A program made the translations under genes and the position numbers. Source: Pseudomonas sp. UBA5706 (GTDB lineage Bacteria; Pseudomonadota; Gammaproteobacteria; Pseudomonadales; Pseudomonadaceae). Taken from it: a DNA stretch of 64,000 nt. Every line of letters begins with the position of its first letter. Position 1 is the stretch's first letter. The stretch spans positions 87,850 to 151,849 of the forward strand of contig NZ_DIHC01000057.1 in assembly GCF_002419965.1 (NCBI RefSeq), given 5' to 3'. The notes under the pieces are model-generated. The model saw nothing but the letters and a program-made list of their open reading frames with translations. It was not told the origin of the DNA and made no database searches. Of this stretch, positions 27,210-36,514 are shown piece by piece.

Positions 27210-28649
27210 TCAAGCGCCTGTGCCACCGACGGTGATCGCATCGATCTTCAAGGTCGGCTGGCCCACCCCCACCGGCACTGACTGCCCGTCCTTGCCGCAA
27301 GTGCCCACGCCGCTGTCCAGCGACAGGTCGTTACCGACCATCGACACCCGGCTCATGCATTCAGGACCATTGCCAATCAGCGTCGCGCCTTTGACCGGCG
27401 TGGTGATTTTGCCGTCCTCGATCAAATAGGCTTCGCTGGTGGAAAAGACGAACTTGCCGCTGGTGATATCGACCTGACCGCCACCCAGGTTGGCGCAGTA
27501 GATGCCCTTCTTCACCGAGGCGATGATTTCCGCAGGATCGCTCTGGCCGCCGAGCATGTAGGTGTTGGTCATCCGCGGCATGGGCAGATGAGCGTATGAC
27601 TCGCGGCGACCGTTGCCAGTGCGGGCAACGCCCATCAGCCGCGCGTTGAGCTTGTCCTGCATGTAGCCCTTGAGAACGCCGTTCTCGATCAGGGTGGTGC
27701 ATTCGGTCCGGGTGCCTTCGTCGTCCACGCTCAGCGAACCGCGGCGACCGGCCAGGGTGCCGTCATCCACAATGGTGCAGAGTTTGGAAGCGACCATCTC
27801 ACCCATGCGGCCGCTGTATGCCGAACTGCCCTTGCGGTTGAAGTCGCCTTCCAGGCCATGCCCGACGGCCTCATGCAGCAGCACGCCGGACCAGCCCGAC
27901 CCCAGCACCACCGGCAGCGTGCCAGCTGGCGCGGGAATCGCCTCAAGATTGACCAGCGCCTGACGCAATGCCTCTCGGGCATAGCCCATGGCGCGGTCTT
28001 CGCCAAGGAAATAACGGTAATCGGTACGCCCGCCACCGCCGTGCCCCCCGCGCTCGCGACGACCGTTCTGCTCAACGATCACGCTGACGTTGAAGCGCAC
28101 CAGTGGGCGAACGTCGGCAGCCAACCCGCCATCGGTGGAGGCGACAAGAATGCGCTCCCATACACCGGCCATGCTCACGGTAACCTGCTGAATGCGAGGG
28201 TCCAGCGCGCGGGTGGCGGCGTCGACACGCTTGAGCAACTCGACCTTTTCGGCACGAGTCATGACTTCCAGCGGATTATCCGGCGCATACAGTTGGGTGA
28301 CATCTTGAGTAGTAAAGGCCTGCACGCGTCCATTCTGCCCGGCGCGGGAAATCGAACGGGCAGCGCGTGCTGCCTGGCTCAGTGCGTCGGGGGTGATCGC
28401 GTTGCTGTAGGCAAACCCGGTTTTCTCACCGGACTGCGCACGGACACCCACGCCCTGGTCGAGATTGAAACTGCCTTCCTTGACGATGCCGTCTTCCAGC
28501 GCCCAGGACTCGGAAATCTGGCCCTGGAAATACAGGTCAGCGGCGTCGATCCCGGGGCCGGCAAGCTCACCGAGCACCGATTGCAGGCTGTCGATGCTCA
28601 GGCCGCCTGGCGCCAGAAGGGGTTCGCTGACAGAGGACAAGTCGCTCAT
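27210..28649 (-). CDS. tldD: Metalloprotease TldD
   Basis: The 479-residue catalytic subunit of the TldD/TldE protease carries the zinc-binding HExxxH motif in LLHEAVGHGLEGDFNRKG (about residues 260-277). The ATG at 28649 has GGAG upstream; the frame's first possible start is a GTG two codons earlier. It follows the nitrilase-like gene by two bases and is the distal gene of the rng-yhdP-nit-tldD run. Confidence 0.97.
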   Translation of the reverse strand: MSDLSSVSEPLLAPGGLSIDSLQSVLGELAGPGIDAADLYFQGQISESWALEDGIVKEGSFNLDQGVGVRAQSGEKTGFAYSNAITPDALSQAARAARSISRAGQNGRVQAFTTQDVTQLYAPDNPLEVMTRAEKVELLKRVDAATRALDPRIQQVTVSMAGVWERILVASTDGGLAADVRPLVRFNVSVIVEQNGRRERGGHGGGGRTDYRYFLGEDRAMGYAREALRQALVNLEAIPAPAGTLPVVLGSGWSGVLLHEAVGHGLEGDFNRKGSSAYSGRMGEMVASKLCTIVDDGTLAGRRGSLSVDDEGTRTECTTLIENGVLKGYMQDKLNARLMGVARTGNGRRESYAHLPMPRMTNTYMLGGQSDPAEIIASVKKGIYCANLGGGQVDITSGKFVFSTSEAYLIEDGKITTPVKGATLIGNGPECMSRVSMVGNDLSLDSGVGTCGKDGQSVPVGVGQPTLKIDAITVGGTGA

Positions 28650-28651
28650 AT

Positions 28652-29503
28652 TCACTCCGGGGTATTGGCAGGCCGCAAGGCGTCCTGCAAAAAAAATCGC
28701 CGGTGATTCGATACCGGCATTCGCGCCCGTATGGACGCTTGTTCTTCACTGTCTCGTTCGGCCAGCAGCACGGCTTCACCCTGCGCCTGCTCGGCCAACA
28801 CACGGCCCCATGGATCTATGATCGCCGCGTGTCCAAATGTTTCTCTGGGTCCGGGGTGAACCCCACCCTGCGCGGCCGCCAGCAGGTAGCACTGGGTTTC
28901 AATGGCCCGCGCCCGGAGCAGAATCTCCCAGTGCGCCGCGCCGGTGACAGCGGTAAACGCCGAAGGCGCGGTAATCAACTCGGCCCCGGCTTCACGCAGG
29001 GCGGTGTACAACTCGGGAAAACGCAGGTCGTAACACACGCTCAGACCCAGTTTGCCCACCGGCGTGTCGGCGACCACCACATTGCTGCCATGAGCATAGT
29101 CATCGGACTCACGATAACGCCCACGCGCATCGGCCACGTCTACGTCGAACAGGTGCAGTTTGTCATAACGCGCCACCTGTTCGCCCTTATCGTCGACCAA
29201 CAGCGAACACGCCGTGACTTTACCCTCTGGCCGGTCTTGGGGCGGCAGCGGCAACGTCCCGGCGACTATCCATAACTTGAGGTCGCGGGCAGCGAGTTTC
29301 AACCACGGCAGGATCGGTCCTTCGCCCAAAGCTTCGGCTCGGCCGATGGCCGCGATGTCGCGACGGCCCATGGCGGCGAAATTTTCCGGCAATACCGCAA
29401 GCGCAGCACCCGACGCTGCAACCTGTTCCAGCAGCCCACGAGCCTGGGCCAGATTGCCCTGCACGTCACTCTGGCTGACCATCTGAATCACAGCGAAGGA
29501 CAT
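28652..29503 (-). CDS. Carbon-nitrogen hydrolase (Nit1/Nit2-like amidase)
   Basis: The 283-residue protein belongs to the nitrilase superfamily. The catalytic Glu-Lys-Cys triad is visible: PENFAAMG (Glu), RYDKLHLFDVDV (Lys) and SVCYDLRFPELY (Cys). Close relatives hydrolyse deaminated glutathione or omega-amides, so metabolite repair is a reasonable guess. The start MSFAVIQMVSQSD at 29503 fits the family; the frame is open 15 codons further. The gene is two bases from tldD. Confidence 0.93.
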   Translation of the reverse strand: MSFAVIQMVSQSDVQGNLAQARGLLEQVAASGAALAVLPENFAAMGRRDIAAIGRAEALGEGPILPWLKLAARDLKLWIVAGTLPLPPQDRPEGKVTACSLLVDDKGEQVARYDKLHLFDVDVADARGRYRESDDYAHGSNVVVADTPVGKLGLSVCYDLRFPELYTALREAGAELITAPSAFTAVTGAAHWEILLRARAIETQCYLLAAAQGGVHPGPRETFGHAAIIDPWGRVLAEQAQGEAVLLAERDSEEQASIRARMPVSNHRRFFLQDALRPANTPE

Positions 29504-29771
29504 ACGTGCTCCTTGATCGATAGAACTGCACTGTGCGCAACAGACCACACCTGCTGCTGGCCGACAACCGCAGGAGTAAAGCTTGCTGACGATCCGCCGC
29601 GAACCGTCAGCAAACCCGACGTCGGGGTGGCTTCAGAAATACCGACCGCTCCAGGGTTGTTGCCGCCGCGCACCAAATCGTAGCCAAAGTGGAGCATCAC
29701 TCCGGCAGCTTTCACGCCCTCCGGGCCGAAGCCACGTCAATGCATGACCGCGCTTCACCGGCCAGCCCCAA

Positions 29772-32700
29772 CTACTGCGGTTTCTCGAACGGCTTGTCAA
29801 AGGTGATCTTGGGTTCTTTCCACGGGCCCTCGACCTTGTATTGCACGCTGGCAAAACGCGCCACGCGATCACCCAGCAGCTTGTCGACCAGGAACAGCGC
29901 GCCACCAATCGCCGGTGCGCCGACGATCAGCGCGGCGATCGGCAGGTTGTTGGTCACCGGCAGCGTCACCAGCAACTTGGCGTCGACGCGGTCGCGAACC
30001 ATATCCAGCGTACCGTTAAGCTCCAGATTGCTCGACGGGCCGGTCATCGTGATCGGATCGCGGGTGACGTAGACCCCGTTGCTGGCAACGAGCAGTCCTT
30101 TGACCCGGTCATAGCTCAGGCCCTTGTCCAGCAAGTCCGAAAAGTCCAGGCGCAAGCGGCGGCCAATGGAGTTGAAATTAAGCAACCCGAACACCCTAAG
30201 GGCCTGGGCGCCGCCTTCCACTTCAACGAACTGACCGTTCTTCAGCGTCGCATCGAGACTGCCGGAATAACGCTTCAGTCCCACCCAAGCAGGCGAACCC
30301 GGCCAGCGGCCATCGGCGTTCATCTCGAACTCGCGACTGGTCACGGTGGGGGCGAAACCCCAGGCCTTCAACACGTCCCCCAGATTCTTGCCCGCCACTT
30401 GGCCCTTGAACCAGCTGCCAGTCGAACCCGGGGCGCCTTCCCAGCCGCCGCTGCCGATCAGCGAGATGCCCTTGAGGCCAAGGTCCATGTCATTGAGCTG
30501 AATACCTTTAGCGGTCGGTCGGACCTTGAGCGACCAGGCACCGATCAACTGGTCGCCCTGAAACAGCTGAGTGATTTTGACGTTCAGCGCCGGAATATTG
30601 CGCGGGTCAACGTCGGCCAGAGGATCAGGGGCATTCTCCACGACAACGGGTTTGGGGTCCGCTGCGGGCAAACGCACATACAGCAGATTGACGTCAGCCG
30701 GTGTGGTTTTGTTATCCGGCAACGTCGCCGTGCCCTTGAGCTTGGTGCTGTCCAGCGACAGGCCCCAACCGGCATCGCTGCGCTTGAGCTGGACATTGGC
30801 TTGATCCAGCGTCGTGCCCATCGCAGTCAGTTTGCCGATTTGCAGATCGACGCTGTTGACCAGTTGCTTGGCACTGCCGCCCGGATCATTACCCGCATAA
30901 CGCTCGACCATCGCCTGCCACGGCGCGATGTCCAGAGCGGCGAGCGAACCGCGCACGCGCAGCCCCTTGCCGTCAGGAACGATCGCCCCACCCTGGCCCA
31001 GGAACAATTCGCCGCGCCCGTCGCCCATCTTGTTAGCGGGTGCCGCGAAGGCAAGATTTGCCAGATTGCCGTAGCCGACCGTGATGCGCCGCTCGGGGCC
31101 TTGCAAATTCATGCGCAAATCGGTGTCACGGGTCTCACCGGCGGTTTTGCCGAAAGGCGCGGGCAGATCGACCGCTACGCCTTTGAGGCTGGAATTGATC
31201 TGCAACGGGCTGTCTGCGCCATTGAGGGTCAATTGCAGTTGATAAGGCAGGTCACCAGACACTGGCAGCGGCTGGGTGACATTCAACCAGTCGGTCAGGC
31301 GCTTGGTGGCGATCTGGCTGCTGGCGTTGATACGTGTCACCGGCGCACCCGGTCTGCCTTCGGCAAATATTTCGGCAGAGACCGGTTTGTCGAAGGCCGT
31401 GGCCTTGATGTTCTTGCCGCTCAGGCCCTTATCGTAGTCAAAGCGGAAATTACCTTTGAGCTGAGTCAGGTCGAGCACCGGGTCAGCCAGCTTCAAACGC
31501 GCGCCGTCGGTGTTGAAATCCACTACGACCTTCGGCTCCTGGCCCTTGACCAGTGGAATGTCCAGGTTGATATGCCCCTGCAGCGGCCCCTCGGCCTGCC
31601 ACCCAGCAAACGTCTGCGCGGTACCGATGGGCGCCTCCTGCAGAATCTTCATGCCGTCCTTCAGGCTGCCGTCGAAGTCACCGTCTACCAATAGATGACT
31701 GGCCTGCCCGGTGGCGACATGAGGCACATCCACGGCGACGTCATGCACTTGGGTGCCCAGCAACTGGCCTTTGCTAGCACGGATGCGCACGCCGCTGTTT
31801 TCCACGAACACATTGCCGTCCACACCGGTCAGCTGCGGCCAGTCCGGCTGGAACGCGAGATTAGCATCGCGCACTTTGAAGAACAGGCTGATCACCCGCG
31901 CTACATCCGGCGCATCGTGATTAAGCGAGCCCTGATACTGGAAAAAGCTCTGATCGACATGACCACTGAGAATCGCGGTGCGCAGCCACTCGTCCAGCGC
32001 CGGGCTGAGGACTGAGGGCAGGTACTTGGAGGTGTAGCGACCGTCGGCATCGACCAGTCCGACGCGCAGGTCCATGTAGTCCTCCTGGCTCTGATCGAAG
32101 TGCAGGCGGATCAGAAAGTCGCTGGCAATCTTGCCCTCATCACCAACCACCTTGATGTAAGGGGCGATGAGGGTGAAACCCTGATCATCCAGGGCCCAGG
32201 TCAGACGTGCATCGGCATGGTGATAATTCCAGGCGTTCTTGAAGATCGGGTCAAGATGCAGCATGAAGTCGTCGGTGTTCAGACGCAGTTCGCCTTGGCC
32301 CAGATCGCCACTGATCGCTCCGCTGACGTTTCCAGCGGCAGGCGCACCGTGATAAGCGTGAAATCCCACCTTGTCCAGGTTGGCCGCGAAGCTCAGGCGC
32401 TTGGCGCCCTCGGCTTGCGGGCGGTAATCGACCAGAACATTGCGCATGCCACCCGTGACTTTCAGGTGATCGAGCACCACCATCAGCTTGTCGGGCAGTG
32501 GCGCCAGCGAATCCAGCAATGGCGTAACCGGCGTCAGATCCAGTCGATCGGCCTGTGCGTGCCATAACTCTTCGCTATTGCTGATAGCCGCCGTTTGCTT
32601 GAGTTGAAGGCGGGTTTCCCAACGCTTGCTGGCGATGTCCATCGCCAGAGAATCCAGCGACAAGGTGAACCCCGAGGCATCCCGCTGAAACCAGGCGTTT

Positions 32701-33587
32701 AGCGCTAGATTGTCGATTTTCGCGGCCTTGCGATCGGCGTACGCACCTTTGAATTGCGGCGCGTTGACCCGGGCCGCTGCCGATTGCAGATTGCCCTTGC
32801 CCCAGGTCAACCAGAATTCCCCGCCGGCCTTGAGGCTGTTGATTTTCCAGTCGCGGGTCACGCTCTTTGGCAACCACTTGGACCATTCGCTCTGCGGCAG
32901 GCTCAGATACGCCTCAGCCTCGGCATCGCGCCAGGCCTCTGCGCGTATTCGAGAACGCACGTTCAGCGACAGCGGTTGGCCATCGGGTAGCGTCACTCGC
33001 GCATCCAGACGCTGATGAAAACGCCCGGTCTTGAGCGTCATGCTGGCGTAAGTCAGGGTCAGTGGCGCTTGTTCATAGGGCTCAAAGGTGATCTGGCTGT
33101 CGAACAATGACAGCGTCGAGACCATTTGCATCCGGGTCAGAATCTGTTCGGGGTCAAACGACTGGTCTTCACGCACTGGCATGCCCTGCAGCGCCCAATG
33201 GCCATCCTTGTCTTCCTTGAGTCCCACTTGCAGCCCATCGAGTTCGAGCCGGGCGATGCGCACTTGACGCGCTTTGAGACTGGCCCAGAGGTCGGGCACC
33301 GCGCGAACCTGATCAAGGCGCACGGACGTCGAGCCCTGGCCGACCATCACGTCGCGCGCCACGAAGATCGGTGCAAAACCGCTCCAACTGCCTTCAAGGC
33401 GACCGATGCTGACCGGCATGCCGACGGCGGCCTGTGCCTTGCTTTCGATGTCGGCGCGGTACTCGGCGACCATTGGTGCCAACTGACGCCCAACGCTGAC
33501 GTACAGCGCGATCAACACCAACGCCAGCGCACACAGACTCAGACCCCAGCGTGTCAACGGGCCGAGGATTCGCATTACACGCTCCAT
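29772..33587 (-). CDS. yhdP: YhdP family protein, AsmA-like phospholipid transport factor
   Basis: The 1271-residue protein has a single N-terminal membrane segment (WGLSLCALALVLIALYVSVG) and a very long periplasmic beta-rich region ending in the conserved C-terminal AsmA-like part (MVRDRVDAKLLVTLPVTNNL). In E. coli YhdP, with TamB and YdbH, is needed for moving phospholipids to the outer membrane. The length matches the family. It lies between rng and the nitrilase-like gene. The 268 bases after it, up to the nitrilase start, contain one small perfect 8-bp inverted repeat (TTGCTGAC/GTCAGCAA) and no convincing gene. Confidence 0.95.
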   Translation of the reverse strand: MERVMRILGPLTRWGLSLCALALVLIALYVSVGRQLAPMVAEYRADIESKAQAAVGMPVSIGRLEGSWSGFAPIFVARDVMVGQGSTSVRLDQVRAVPDLWASLKARQVRIARLELDGLQVGLKEDKDGHWALQGMPVREDQSFDPEQILTRMQMVSTLSLFDSQITFEPYEQAPLTLTYASMTLKTGRFHQRLDARVTLPDGQPLSLNVRSRIRAEAWRDAEAEAYLSLPQSEWSKWLPKSVTRDWKINSLKAGGEFWLTWGKGNLQSAAARVNAPQFKGAYADRKAAKIDNLALNAWFQRDASGFTLSLDSLAMDIASKRWETRLQLKQTAAISNSEELWHAQADRLDLTPVTPLLDSLAPLPDKLMVVLDHLKVTGGMRNVLVDYRPQAEGAKRLSFAANLDKVGFHAYHGAPAAGNVSGAISGDLGQGELRLNTDDFMLHLDPIFKNAWNYHHADARLTWALDDQGFTLIAPYIKVVGDEGKIASDFLIRLHFDQSQEDYMDLRVGLVDADGRYTSKYLPSVLSPALDEWLRTAILSGHVDQSFFQYQGSLNHDAPDVARVISLFFKVRDANLAFQPDWPQLTGVDGNVFVENSGVRIRASKGQLLGTQVHDVAVDVPHVATGQASHLLVDGDFDGSLKDGMKILQEAPIGTAQTFAGWQAEGPLQGHINLDIPLVKGQEPKVVVDFNTDGARLKLADPVLDLTQLKGNFRFDYDKGLSGKNIKATAFDKPVSAEIFAEGRPGAPVTRINASSQIATKRLTDWLNVTQPLPVSGDLPYQLQLTLNGADSPLQINSSLKGVAVDLPAPFGKTAGETRDTDLRMNLQGPERRITVGYGNLANLAFAAPANKMGDGRGELFLGQGGAIVPDGKGLRVRGSLAALDIAPWQAMVERYAGNDPGGSAKQLVNSVDLQIGKLTAMGTTLDQANVQLKRSDAGWGLSLDSTKLKGTATLPDNKTTPADVNLLYVRLPAADPKPVVVENAPDPLADVDPRNIPALNVKITQLFQGDQLIGAWSLKVRPTAKGIQLNDMDLGLKGISLIGSGGWEGAPGSTGSWFKGQVAGKNLGDVLKAWGFAPTVTSREFEMNADGRWPGSPAWVGLKRYSGSLDATLKNGQFVEVEGGAQALRVFGLLNFNSIGRRLRLDFSDLLDKGLSYDRVKGLLVASNGVYVTRDPITMTGPSSNLELNGTLDMVRDRVDAKLLVTLPVTNNLPIAALIVGAPAIGGALFLVDKLLGDRVARFASVQYKVEGPWKEPKITFDKPFEKPQ

Positions 33588-33788
33588 GTCGCCCAGCCTC
33601 CAGGCAATGAGCCTGCAGACAGCATCCGATTCATTCGTGCAGTCAGGGGAAGGTCCCGGAAAAGCTCAATTGCCACGCATCATTCTCTTTGGAGGGCATC
33701 GCTGCCGTTGGCCCCTCGGGCTCTTTTCTATCGGTTCGATAACGCACGAAGCACGGCGCGGTGCTTTCAGGCAACGTTTTGAGCAAAA

Positions 33789-35246
33789 TCAGAGCAGCAC
33801 GACGTCATATTGTTCCTGCGAATACATGGTTTCGACCTGAAAGCGAATGGTACGACCGATGAACACCTCAAGCTCGGCCACGTTGCCGGACTCTTCATCC
33901 AGCAGCCGGTCGACCACTTTCTGGTTGGCCAGCACCCGATAGCCGATCGCCTGATAGGCGCGCGCCTCGCGCAGAATCTCGCGAAATATCTCGTAGCAGA
34001 TGGTTTCCGGCGTCTTTAGCTTGCCGCGCCCCTGGCAACAGCTGCACGGCTCGCACAAGACCTGTTCGAGGCTTTCACGGGTGCGCTTGCGGGTCATCTG
34101 CACCAGACCCAGCTCGGTGATGCCGATGATGTTGGTCTTGGCGTGATCGCGCTCCAGTTGCTTTTCCAGCGTACGCAAGACCTGGCGTTGGTGCTCGCCG
34201 TCTTCCATGTCAATGAAGTCGATGATGATGATCCCGCCCAGGTTGCGCAGGCGCAGCTGGCGGGCAATGGCAGTCGCCGCTTCCAGGTTGGTCTTGAAGA
34301 TGGTCTCTTCGAGATTGCGATGGCCGACGAACGCGCCGGTGTTGACGTCGATGGTGGTCATCGCTTCAGCCGGGTCGATCACCAGATAGCCGCCGGACTT
34401 GAGCGGCACTTTGCGCTCCAGAGCCTTCTGGATTTCGTCTTCGACGCCATAGAGATCGAAAATCGGCCGTTCGCCAGGGTAGTGCTCCAGGCGGTCGGCA
34501 ATTTCCGGCATCAGCTCGGCGACGAACTGGGTGGTTTTCTGGAACGTCTCCCGGGAATCGATCCGGATCTTTTCGATACGCGGGGTGACCAGATCGCGCA
34601 GGGTACGCAGGGCCAGGCCCAGGTCTTCATAGATGACGCTGGCCGGGTTGATGGTTTTGATCTGCTCGCCGATCTGATCCCACAGGCGACGCAGGTAGCG
34701 GATGTCCATCATGATCTCGTCAGCACCGGCGCCCTCGGCCGCCGTGCGCAGGATAAAACCGCCCTTCTCCTTGATCCCTTCCTTGGCGACGCAGTCGCTG
34801 ACCACCTGCTTGAGCCGCTCGCGCTCGGTTTCATCCTCGATTTTCAAGGAGATCCCGACATGCGCGGTGCGTGGCATGTACACCAGATAGCGCGACGGGA
34901 TGGACAGCTGCGTGGTCAGGCGTGCGCCTTTGCTGCCGATAGGGTCTTTGGTGACCTGCACCACCAGGCTCTGACCTTCATGCACGAGCGAGCTGATGGT
35001 CTCAACCGCAGGCCCCTCGCGCATTGAGATTTCCGAGGCGTGGATAAAGGCCGCGCGATCCAGGCCGATGTCGATGAATGCCGCCTGCATCCCAGGCAGC
35101 ACGCGCACAACTTTGCCTTTGTAGATATTGCCGACGATCCCGCGACGCTGGGTCCGTTCGACGTGCACTTCCTGCAAAACCCCGTTCTCGACGACGGCCA
35201 CGCGCGACTCCATCGGCGTGATGTTGATCAGAATCTCTTCACTCAT
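33789..35246 (-). CDS. rng: Ribonuclease G
   Basis: The 485-residue endoribonuclease processes 16S rRNA and decays mRNAs. It has an N-terminal S1 domain (about 35-125; GNIYKGKVVRVLPGMQAAFIDI), the DNase-like catalytic domain with acidic residues in TIDVNTGAFVG and IIIDFIDMEDGEHQ, and the zinc-link Cys cluster LCEPCSCCQGRG. Length is that of RNase G, without the long RNase E tail. It overlaps maf by 4 bases. Confidence 0.97.
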   Translation of the reverse strand: MSEEILINITPMESRVAVVENGVLQEVHVERTQRRGIVGNIYKGKVVRVLPGMQAAFIDIGLDRAAFIHASEISMREGPAVETISSLVHEGQSLVVQVTKDPIGSKGARLTTQLSIPSRYLVYMPRTAHVGISLKIEDETERERLKQVVSDCVAKEGIKEKGGFILRTAAEGAGADEIMMDIRYLRRLWDQIGEQIKTINPASVIYEDLGLALRTLRDLVTPRIEKIRIDSRETFQKTTQFVAELMPEIADRLEHYPGERPIFDLYGVEDEIQKALERKVPLKSGGYLVIDPAEAMTTIDVNTGAFVGHRNLEETIFKTNLEAATAIARQLRLRNLGGIIIIDFIDMEDGEHQRQVLRTLEKQLERDHAKTNIIGITELGLVQMTRKRTRESLEQVLCEPCSCCQGRGKLKTPETICYEIFREILREARAYQAIGYRVLANQKVVDRLLDEESGNVAELEVFIGRTIRFQVETMYSQEQYDVVLL

Positions 35247-35854
35247 GGCTTGTCACCTTCCAGGCATTGCCAACAGGGTATGCCGAAACGCTGCAAGATT
35301 TCTGCGGTTTCGCACAACGGCAAGCCGACCACGGCGGAATAACTGCCAGTAAGGTTTTCCACGAACACCGCGCCCAGCCCCTGAATGCCGTAACTGCCTG
35401 CCTTGTCCTGGGGCTCGCCACTGGCCCAGTAGGCGCGGGCTTGCGCCGGAGAGATCGCACGAAACCGCACGCGACTGCTGACCACACGGGTTTCGCAATG
35501 GCGCTCGTCAATGACGGCGATGGCGGTCAGCACCTCATGTTCGCGATCGGACAAGGCGGCAAGCATGGCCAGGGCTTCGGCTTCGTCGGCAGGTTTGCCG
35601 AGAATGCGGCCATCCAGCACCACGGCGGTATCGGCGCCCAGCACGCAGGCGGTGGGGTAGGCAGGATCGTTTGCCAACTGGAGCAGACCGGCATCGGCCT
35701 TGCCACGGGCCAGACGCTCGACATACGCGGTCGGGGTTTCGTTCTTGAGCGGGGTTTCGTCGATATCCGCGCTCAAGGCAGTGAACGGCACGCCGATCTG
35801 GGTCAGCAATTCACGACGGCGCGCAGAGCCGGAGGCGAGAAGAAGTTGGGGCAT
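35243..35854 (-). CDS. maf: Maf-like nucleotide pyrophosphatase (YhdE type)
   Basis: The 203-residue enzyme hydrolyses dTTP/UTP and modified nucleotides to monophosphates, a house-cleaning role. The start motif LLASGSARRRELLTQIG and the catalytic region CVLGADTAVVLDGRILGKP are present. Its stop overlaps the rng start (ATGA) and it follows mreD by 168 bases, the usual mre-maf-rng order. Confidence 0.95.
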   Translation of the reverse strand: MPQLLLASGSARRRELLTQIGVPFTALSADIDETPLKNETPTAYVERLARGKADAGLLQLANDPAYPTACVLGADTAVVLDGRILGKPADEAEALAMLAALSDREHEVLTAIAVIDERHCETRVVSSRVRFRAISPAQARAYWASGEPQDKAGSYGIQGLGAVFVENLTGSYSAVVGLPLCETAEILQRFGIPCWQCLEGDKP

Positions 35855-36022
35855 GGGACGTCTCCGTGTCAGTAATCACAAGCTTAGGCGAACCTGAAAG
35901 TTGTGGATGCCTTGCCCTGTGGCCGCACGGCTTGCTGGCAGTGGCAACCTGGACATCGCCACCGCCGGCAAACCGGACTGCTACAGGTTTCGCTGTGCGC
36001 CAGCGGGCCGAAATCCAGTGGC

Positions 36023-36514
36023 TCAATTTATCCTCAAACGCGACCGCAATCCGCGCAGCCCGTAACTGACCCACGGCCAGAGCAGCGCGCTGACCAAGGC
36101 CGGCAGTACCAGCGCCAGGGTCGGCTGACGGTTGCCGGTCAAGGCACTGAGCCACAACTGGACCAGTTGCGCGAGACCAAAGATCACCAGAATCACCAGA
36201 CATTGCTGCCACATCGGGAACATGCGCAAACGCTGTTGCAGCGACAGCACCAGAAAGGTAATCAGCGTCAGGATCAATGCATTCTGTCCCAGCAACGTGC
36301 CATAGAGCACATCTTCGGCCAAGCCCAACATCCACGCAGTGACCATGCCGATCTTGTGCGGCAGTGTCAGCGCCCAGAATGCAAGTAGCAGCGCGAGCCA
36401 CAGCGGACGGAAGATTTCCATGAACTGCGGCAGCGGAGAAACGCTGAGCAGCAGGCCGATGGCAAAGGTCAGCCAGACCACCCAGCCATTTCGTGCAGGA
36501 GCATGACGAACCAT
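36023..36514 (-). CDS. mreD: Rod shape-determining protein MreD
   Basis: The 163-residue inner-membrane protein has about five helices (WVVWLTFAIGLLLSVSPLP, LLLAFWALTLPHKIGMVTAW and so on) and belongs to the elongasome that guides lateral wall growth with MreB, MreC, RodA and PBP2. The start codon overlaps the mreC stop by one base (TAATG), giving translational coupling. Length is normal. Confidence 0.95.
   Translation of the reverse strand: MVRHAPARNGWVVWLTFAIGLLLSVSPLPQFMEIFRPLWLALLLAFWALTLPHKIGMVTAWMLGLAEDVLYGTLLGQNALILTLITFLVLSLQQRLRMFPMWQQCLVILVIFGLAQLVQLWLSALTGNRQPTLALVLPALVSALLWPWVSYGLRGLRSRLRIN

Noticed and set aside
29488..29715. 75-codon frame between yhdP and the nitrilase-like gene
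   Set aside because: It overlaps the nitrilase start region and has no ribosome-binding site, domain or signal peptide.
29841..31694. 617-codon open frame opposite yhdP
   Set aside because: It is rich in Arg/Gln/His with no domain pattern, and lies wholly antisense to an intact yhdP.
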